The notes beneath the pieces are model-generated. The model searched no databases and was not told the DNA's origin. It saw only the letters and a list, made by a program, of their open reading frames with translations. Source: Oscillospiraceae bacterium (GTDB lineage Bacteria; Bacillota; Clostridia; Saccharofermentanales; Saccharofermentanaceae). Taken from it: a DNA stretch of 37,727 nt. Both the position numbers and the translations under genes were made by a program. Below, piece after piece: positions 33,761 to 37,727 of the stretch (the first letter of the stretch is position 1; each line of letters opens with the position of its first letter). Where the stretch lies: positions 1 to 37,727 of the forward strand of contig CADCLV010000016.1 of assembly GCA_902802325.1 (NCBI GenBank), read 5' to 3'.

Positions 33761-34747
33761 ATGGCAATTCGAATTGGTATTTATGGTTATGGCAATCTCG
33801 GTCGAGGAGTAGAAGCCAGCATTCGTCAGAATCCGGATATGGAACTGGTCGCGGTTGTTACACGTCGTGATCCTTCCCAGGTAAAGATCCAGACAGAGAC
33901 AGCAAAGGTAGTTTCGATCAATGATGTAGAGTCTTTGAAAGACAAGATCGATGTCATGATCCTCTGTGGCGGTTCGGCTACGGATCTTCCGGTACAGGGA
34001 CCGCAGATGGCCGCTCTCTTTAATATCGTAGACAGCTTTGATACTCATGCGAACATCCCGCAGCATTTTGCTGATGTCGATGCCGCCGCGAAGAAAGCCG
34101 GCACAGTCGGCGCTATCTCTGTTGGCTGGGATCCGGGTATGTTCTCTCTGGCCCGTATTTATTCCCAGTCCATTCTTCCGGAAGGTGAGAGCTACACATT
34201 CTGGGGCAAGGGCGTCAGCCAGGGCCATTCAGATGCGATCCGCCGCGTAGAGGGCGTCAAGGACGGCAAGCAGTACACCATTCCGGTTCCGGCCGCATTG
34301 GAAGCTGTACGTTCCGGTTCCCAGCCGCAGCTGACCACTCGTGAAAAGCACACCCGTGAGTGCTTTGTAGTGGCAGAAGAGGGCGCTGATCTGAAGAAGA
34401 TCGAGAACGACATCAAGACCATGCCGAACTATTTCTCCGACTATGATACGACCGTACATTTCATTTCCGAAGAAGAACTGAAGAAGAACCACAGTGGCAT
34501 TCCGCACGGCGGTTTCTGCATCCGTTCCGGTGTCAGCGGTCTGAACAAAGAGAATAAGCACGTAATCGAGTACAGCCTGAAACTGGATTCCAATCCGGAA
34601 TTCACCGCGGGTGTTCTGGTTGCTTATGCTCGTGCTATCGCCCGTCTTTCAAAGGAAGGCGTAACCGGCTGCAAGACCGTTCTGGATATTGCTCCGTCTT
34701 ACTTAAGCCCGCTTTCTGATGAAGAACTGAGAAAGACTCTGGTATAA
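33761..34747 (+). CDS. ddh: meso-Diaminopimelate dehydrogenase
   Basis: A 328-residue NADPH-dependent enzyme that makes meso-2,6-diaminopimelate from tetrahydrodipicolinate in one step, feeding both lysine and peptidoglycan. The Rossmann motif GIYGYGNLGRGVE lies at residues 6-18, with VVTRRDP after the second strand. Family-specific blocks are CGGSATDLP, VDSFDTHANIP, SVGWDPGMFSLARI, FWGKGVSQGHSDAIRRVEGV and HGGFCIRSG. The length matches known enzymes such as that of Corynebacterium. It is transcribed alone from a good promoter and closed by a terminator. Presence of this enzyme means diaminopimelate-type wall is expected. Confidence 0.97.
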   Translation: MAIRIGIYGYGNLGRGVEASIRQNPDMELVAVVTRRDPSQVKIQTETAKVVSINDVESLKDKIDVMILCGGSATDLPVQGPQMAALFNIVDSFDTHANIPQHFADVDAAAKKAGTVGAISVGWDPGMFSLARIYSQSILPEGESYTFWGKGVSQGHSDAIRRVEGVKDGKQYTIPVPAALEAVRSGSQPQLTTREKHTRECFVVAEEGADLKKIENDIKTMPNYFSDYDTTVHFISEEELKKNHSGIPHGGFCIRSGVSGLNKENKHVIEYSLKLDSNPEFTAGVLVAYARAIARLSKEGVTGCKTVLDIAPSYLSPLSDEELRKTLV

Positions 34748-34779
34748 GAAATAATCCAACGATATTTTGTTGCGGAAGA

Positions 34780-34815
34780 AGAGGTGTTTCCTAAGATGAG
34801 GCACCTCTTTTTTAT
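34780..34815 (+). terminator. Intrinsic terminator after ddh
   Basis: agaggtg (34780-34786) pairs with cacctct (34802-34808), with a further short inner stem, followed by a T-rich run to about 34815. It faces the terminator of the minus-strand tRNA. Confidence 0.8.
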
Positions 34816-34831
34816 ATATAAAAACCGGAGT

Positions 34832-34865
34832 AAAAGAAAAGACCGGGAGCTTTAAACTCCCGGTC
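34832..34865 (-). terminator. Intrinsic terminator after tRNA-Leu
   Basis: Read on the minus strand, gaccgggag (34865-34857) pairs perfectly with ctcccggtc (34849-34841) across a 7-base loop, followed by ttttctttta. Confidence 0.88.
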
Positions 34866-34952
34866 TGGTGCGGATAGCAGGACTTGAACCTGTATGACCT
34901 TGCGATCACTAGCACCTGAAGCTAGCGCGTCTGCCAATTCCGCCATATCCGC
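34866..34952 (-). tRNA. tRNA-Leu(CAG)
   Basis: An 87-base class II tRNA on the minus strand with encoded CCA. The acceptor stem gcggata/tatccgc is paired, the anticodon stem ctagc/gctag encloses loop ttcaggt (anticodon CAG), a long variable arm is present, and the T arm has ttcaagt. It reads CUG codons. Confidence 0.95.
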
Positions 34953-34964
34953 AAGTGCTTTACT

Positions 34965-34993
34965 ATAATACTAAACGATTTCAGAAAATGCAA
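34965..34993 (-). promoter_or_regulatory. Promoter for tRNA-Leu
   Basis: On the minus strand TTGCAT (34993-34988) and TATTAT (34970-34965) are 17 bases apart, with the tRNA starting 12 bases after the -10 element. Confidence 0.75.
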
Positions 34994-35019
34994 GAGCCGA
35001 TTTTGATTTTTTTCAAAAA

Positions 35020-35076
35020 GATGGAAAGTCCCGGAAAATGCGGGAAACAATCCGTTTTCTCCGTTTTTTCCGGGAC
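35020..35076 (-). terminator. Possible terminator after the 72-residue protein gene
   Basis: An 11-base perfect inverted repeat, gtcccggaaaa (35028-35038) and ttttccgggac (35066-35076), encloses a 27-base loop. On the minus strand it is followed by a modest T-rich stretch. It lies just downstream of the minus-strand small gene. The long loop lowers confidence. Confidence 0.5.
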
Positions 35077-35102
35077 CTCACCAAGCAATAGAAGTGAATA
35101 AA

Positions 35103-35321
35103 TCAGAACAGGCCCTTGACCTTATCAATGATTCCGCCGGCCTTATCAGCAGAAATCTTTGCCTTGACTCCATCAACAACATTATTGACTACGTCATCCG
35201 GAAGATCCACACCGATGATGCCTTCAACAGTCTTGACCGGTTCCTTTTCGAAATTCTTCGCCATGGCCGGATCGCCCTGAACTTTCTTTACGACTTCATC
35301 GATTTTTGCTTTGATATCCAT
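35103..35321 (-). CDS. Small conserved-type clostridial protein with a leader-peptide-like motif
   Basis: A 72-residue soluble, mostly helical protein. The pattern is a helix with DPAMAKNFEKEPVKTVEGI, then GVDLPDDVV, then two short helices ending in VKGLF. I recall similar short clostridial proteins without function. The central F-x3-P-VKTVE-GIIGVDLP block also resembles the leader part of nitrile-hydratase-type (NHLP) precursor peptides, but no maturase or transporter gene is nearby and there is no distinct core peptide. GGAGGTGAT ends seven bases before the ATG, a strong ribosome site implying high expression. It stands alone between tRNA-Leu and divergent glyA. Confidence 0.8.
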   Translation of the reverse strand: MDIKAKIDEVVKKVQGDPAMAKNFEKEPVKTVEGIIGVDLPDDVVNNVVDGVKAKISADKAGGIIDKVKGLF

Positions 35322-35391
35322 ATTGAATCACCTCCATGAAATGTTACGTTTATTTTATCATAATTTAGTGTGTTTTGTAGATGAGAAAGTC

Positions 35392-35440
35392 TTTACGGAA
35401 CGAGGGATTTTGATTATCATAGTATAGTTAAATGCTATAC
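35392..35440 (+). promoter_or_regulatory. glyA promoter region with a palindrome at the start of transcription
   Basis: TTTACG (35392-35397) and TATCAT (35415-35420) are 17 bases apart. Immediately after lies the inverted repeat gtatag-(7)-ctatac (35422-35427 and 35435-35440), which would cover the transcription start. The layout suggests a repressor site; the regulator is unknown. TATAGT within the palindrome is another possible -10. Confidence 0.45.
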
Positions 35441-35457
35441 ATTATTGGAGGTATCCC

Positions 35458-36702
35458 ATGTTTGAACATATTAAAGCAGAAGATCCTGAGGTATTTCAGG
35501 CGATTACGCAGGAATTGGAGCGTCAGCGCAATAAGATTGAATTGATCGCTTCCGAGAACTTTGTTACCGAGGCTGTGCTGGAAGCTGCAGGTTCTCCGCT
35601 GACAAACAAGTATGCAGAGGGATACCCGGGAAAGAGATATTACGGCGGATGCGAGTATGTAGATATCGTTGAGTCTCTGGCTATTGAGCGTGCAAAGAAG
35701 CTCTTCGGTGCCGAGCATGTTAACGTACAGCCCCATTCCGGTGCCCAGGCTAACACAGCTGTTTATTTCGCTATCCTCGAGCCGGGCGATACGATCCTCG
35801 GCATGGATCTGTCTCACGGCGGTCACCTGACACACGGTATGAAGCTGAATGTTTCCGGCCGTACTTATCATTCTGAGTTCTATCAGGTAGATCCGGAGAC
35901 CCAGACCCTGAACTATGACAAGATCATGGAGCAGGCAAAGGAAGTAAAGCCGAAGGTAATCGTAGCCGGTGCTTCCGCTTATCCGAGAATCATCGACTTT
36001 AAGAAGTTCCGTGAGATCGCTGACGCTGTCGGCGCTTATCTCTTCGTTGATATGGCCCATATCGCCGGTCTGGTAGCTGCCGGTCTTCACCCGAACCCGG
36101 TACCGTATGCCGATTTCGTAACCACCACCACCCACAAGACTCTCAGAGGTCCTCGTGGCGGTATCATCATGTGCAAGGAAGAATACGCTAAGAAGATCGA
36201 TTCTGCCGTATTCCCGGGCCAGCAGGGCGGACCTCTGATGCACATCATCGCAGCCAAGGCGGTTGCATTTAAGGAAGCTCTTTCTGATGAGTTCCGTGCT
36301 TATCAGGGTCAGATCATAAAGAATGCCGCTGCTCTGGCTGACGGCCTGATGAAGAGAGGTGTTCACCTCGTATCCGGTGGTACTGAGAATCACCTGATGC
36401 TGATCGACCTTCGTGGAACCGGCGTTACCGGTAAAGAACTGCAGCTCCGTCTGGATGATGTAAACATCACAGCGAATAAGAACACTATCCCGTTCGATCC
36501 GGAGAAGCCTTTCGTTACTTCCGGCGTACGTGTTGGTACAGCCGCTGTTTCCGCCCGTGGTATGAAGGAAGCAGATATGGATGTTATCGCTGACTGCATC
36601 GCCAAGGCGATCTTCTCTTTCGATGAGAGCAAAGAAGAGATCAAGGCGGCTGTTGCCGGCCTGACCTCCAAGTATCCGCTGTATCCGGATATGAAGTACT
36701 AA
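35458..36702 (+). CDS. glyA: Serine hydroxymethyltransferase
   Basis: A 414-residue PLP enzyme interconverting serine and glycine with tetrahydrofolate, the main source of one-carbon units. Motifs are [17 protein letters not shown] near 24-40, [18 protein letters not shown] near 56-73 and [16 protein letters not shown]. The PLP-binding Lys227 lies in [14 protein letters not shown], followed by [20 protein letters not shown] and [14 protein letters not shown]. The length is standard. TTGGAGG at 35445-35451 precedes the ATG. It is divergent from the 72-residue protein gene and followed 15 bases later by rarA. One-carbon units made here would supply the methyl cycle represented by ahcY. Confidence 0.98.
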   Translation: MFEHIKAEDPEVFQAITQELERQRNKIELIASENFVTEAVLEAAGSPLTNKYAEGYPGKRYYGGCEYVDIVESLAIERAKKLFGAEHVNVQPHSGAQANTAVYFAILEPGDTILGMDLSHGGHLTHGMKLNVSGRTYHSEFYQVDPETQTLNYDKIMEQAKEVKPKVIVAGASAYPRIIDFKKFREIADAVGAYLFVDMAHIAGLVAAGLHPNPVPYADFVTTTTHKTLRGPRGGIIMCKEEYAKKIDSAVFPGQQGGPLMHIIAAKAVAFKEALSDEFRAYQGQIIKNAAALADGLMKRGVHLVSGGTENHLMLIDLRGTGVTGKELQLRLDDVNITANKNTIPFDPEKPFVTSGVRVGTAAVSARGMKEADMDVIADCIAKAIFSFDESKEEIKAAVAGLTSKYPLYPDMKY

Positions 36703-36717
36703 GATCGAGATACGGTC

Positions 36718-37727
36718 ATGAGCGCGAATGCACAACAAGCCGGAAGAGAACCTTTAGCGTTTCGCATGGCGCCGCGTTCGCTCTCTGAATATATCGGCCA
36801 GGAGCACATCCTGGGAAAAGGAAAGATGTTAAGAAGGATGATAGAGGCAGACCGTCTGTCCTCTATCATCCTTTTTGGTCCTCCCGGAACCGGAAAGACG
36901 GCTCTTGCCAGATTGATCGCCCACACTACTTCGGCCAAATTCGAACGGATCAATGCCGTAACCGCCGGAGTCGGAGACATAAAGCGGATCGTGGAAGATG
37001 CCAAGAATCCGATCATGACACCCAACGGACGTGTCGTACTCTTTGTTGACGAGATCCATCGTTTCAATAAACTACAGCAGGATGCTCTTTTGCCGCATGT
37101 AGAAGATGGAACTGTCATCCTTATTGGCGCAACGACGGAAAACCCCTTCTTTGAAGTCAATAAAGCTCTGATCTCCCGTTCCACGGTTTTATCTCTTAAG
37201 CCTCTTACAGAAGAGAATATTATTGCGATCTTAAAGCAGGCGCTGAACGATAAAGAGAGGGGACTGGGAAACGAATCCATAAATATCTCCGACAGAACAC
37301 TTTCTTATATCGCTGATCTTTGTAATGGAGATGCCCGTATTGCGCTTCGTTCTTTGGAACTCGCCTATATCACCACTCCACCGGATGAGAAGGGGACCAT
37401 CACCATCGATGAGGATATCATGCAGGATTGCATGCAGAAGCGTTCCCTTGCCTTTGATACAGATGGAGAGAGCCACTATGACAATATCTCCGCCATGATC
37501 AAGTCCATGCGGGGAAGCAATCCGGATGCCGCACTTTTTTACCTGGCCAGAGCTCTGCATTCCGGTGAAGATATCGAGTTTTTAGCCCGCCGCATCCTGA
37601 TCTGTTCTTCCGAAGATGTAGGTATGGCGAATCCAAATGCACTGTTAGTGGCCAATGCCGCGTATCAGGGGATCATGGCGGTAGGTATGCCGGAAGCACG
37701 GATCCTTCTTGCCGAAGCTGTGGTCAC
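36718..37727 (+). CDS. rarA: Replication-associated recombination protein RarA/MgsA (N-terminal part)
   Basis: An AAA+ ATPase acting at stalled replication forks, cut by the window end after 336 codons of about 430. The frame is open from ATG 36718 to the last base. It shows PLAFRMAPRSLSEYIGQEHILG near 12-33, Walker A GPPGTGKT at 54-61 and Walker B VLFVDEIHRFNKLQQDALLPHVE. GATTENPFFEVNKALISRS is the sensor 1 region, and SMRGSNPDAALFYLARAL with SSEDVGMANPNA forms the start of the tetramerisation part. The ribosome site before the ATG is poor, so expression may rely on read-through from glyA 15 bases upstream. Confidence 0.96.
   Translation, partial: MSANAQQAGREPLAFRMAPRSLSEYIGQEHILGKGKMLRRMIEADRLSSIILFGPPGTGKTALARLIAHTTSAKFERINAVTAGVGDIKRIVEDAKNPIMTPNGRVVLFVDEIHRFNKLQQDALLPHVEDGTVILIGATTENPFFEVNKALISRSTVLSLKPLTEENIIAILKQALNDKERGLGNESINISDRTLSYIADLCNGDARIALRSLELAYITTPPDEKGTITIDEDIMQDCMQKRSLAFDTDGESHYDNISAMIKSMRGSNPDAALFYLARALHSGEDIEFLARRILICSSEDVGMANPNALLVANAAYQGIMAVGMPEARILLAEAVV

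Noticed and set aside
35103..35321. RiPP biosynthesis cluster around the 72-residue protein
   Set aside because: Neighbours are tRNA-Leu, ddh, glyA and rarA, all housekeeping; there is no modifying enzyme, peptidase or exporter, so a cluster cannot be claimed.
35428..36738. Open frame of 436 codons on the minus strand opposite glyA
   Set aside because: It is a mirror of glyA codon usage. glyA has a PLP lysine, full length and a ribosome site; the antisense frame has none of these.

Overview
The window looks like chromosomal DNA of an anaerobic Gram-positive of class Clostridia (Lachnospiraceae/Oscillospirales-like; family not resolved). The evidence is strong GGAGG-type ribosome binding sites, sigma-A-like promoters, a YerC-secA pair, an rny-ymdB pair, the order phoH-pgpH-ybeY-era-recO, meso-diaminopimelate dehydrogenase, a DUF5688-type protein and a DUF5702-type protein. 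No transposase, phage gene or CRISPR array was seen, and gene density is high. The first gene (isocitrate dehydrogenase) and the last (rarA) are cut by the window edges.

Layout. 1-1375: the end of a eukaryote-like NADP isocitrate dehydrogenase and a SEC-C protein. 1376-7225: a possible attenuator, radC, a DUF5688-type gene, then mreC, mreD and a class B penicillin-binding protein for side-wall growth. mreB is missing from its usual place between radC and mreC. 7331-8365: a methylglyoxal-synthase-like protein with altered active-site motifs, and a glyoxalase-II-like hydrolase. 8471-11183: three membrane-anchored proteins resembling accessory parts of Tad-like secretion systems, with no motor genes nearby. 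11282-18110: a probable operon of a small membrane protein, yerC, secA, purine nucleoside phosphorylase, S-adenosylhomocysteinase and an adenosine/SAH-type deaminase. Together the last three can clear S-adenosylhomocysteine through adenosine and inosine to hypoxanthine. 18142-18429: tRNA-Arg(CCU) and tRNA-Thr(CGU), each followed by a terminator. 18524-21690: a solute-binding lipoprotein without a transporter, a GNAT-MGMT fusion and a flavin-reductase-like protein.

21811-31121: RNase Y (apparently with a non-standard AUA start), then a tight operon of ymdB, lspA, a RluD-family gene, phoH, pgpH, a single reading frame joining YbeY to the GTPase Era, and recO. This is a block for RNA decay, ribosome maturation and c-di-AMP turnover. 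31118-33547 (minus): a RecB-type nuclease joined to a DinG/XPD-like helicase, convergent with recO. 33761-37727: ddh, tRNA-Leu(CAG) and a 72-residue protein on the minus strand, glyA with a palindrome at its promoter, and the start of rarA.

No clearly new multi-gene system is evident. The best leads are the YbeY-Era fusion, the AUA start of RNase Y, the altered methylglyoxal-synthase-like protein, the GNAT-MGMT fusion, the leader-like 72-residue protein and the mutually exclusive hairpins before radC.
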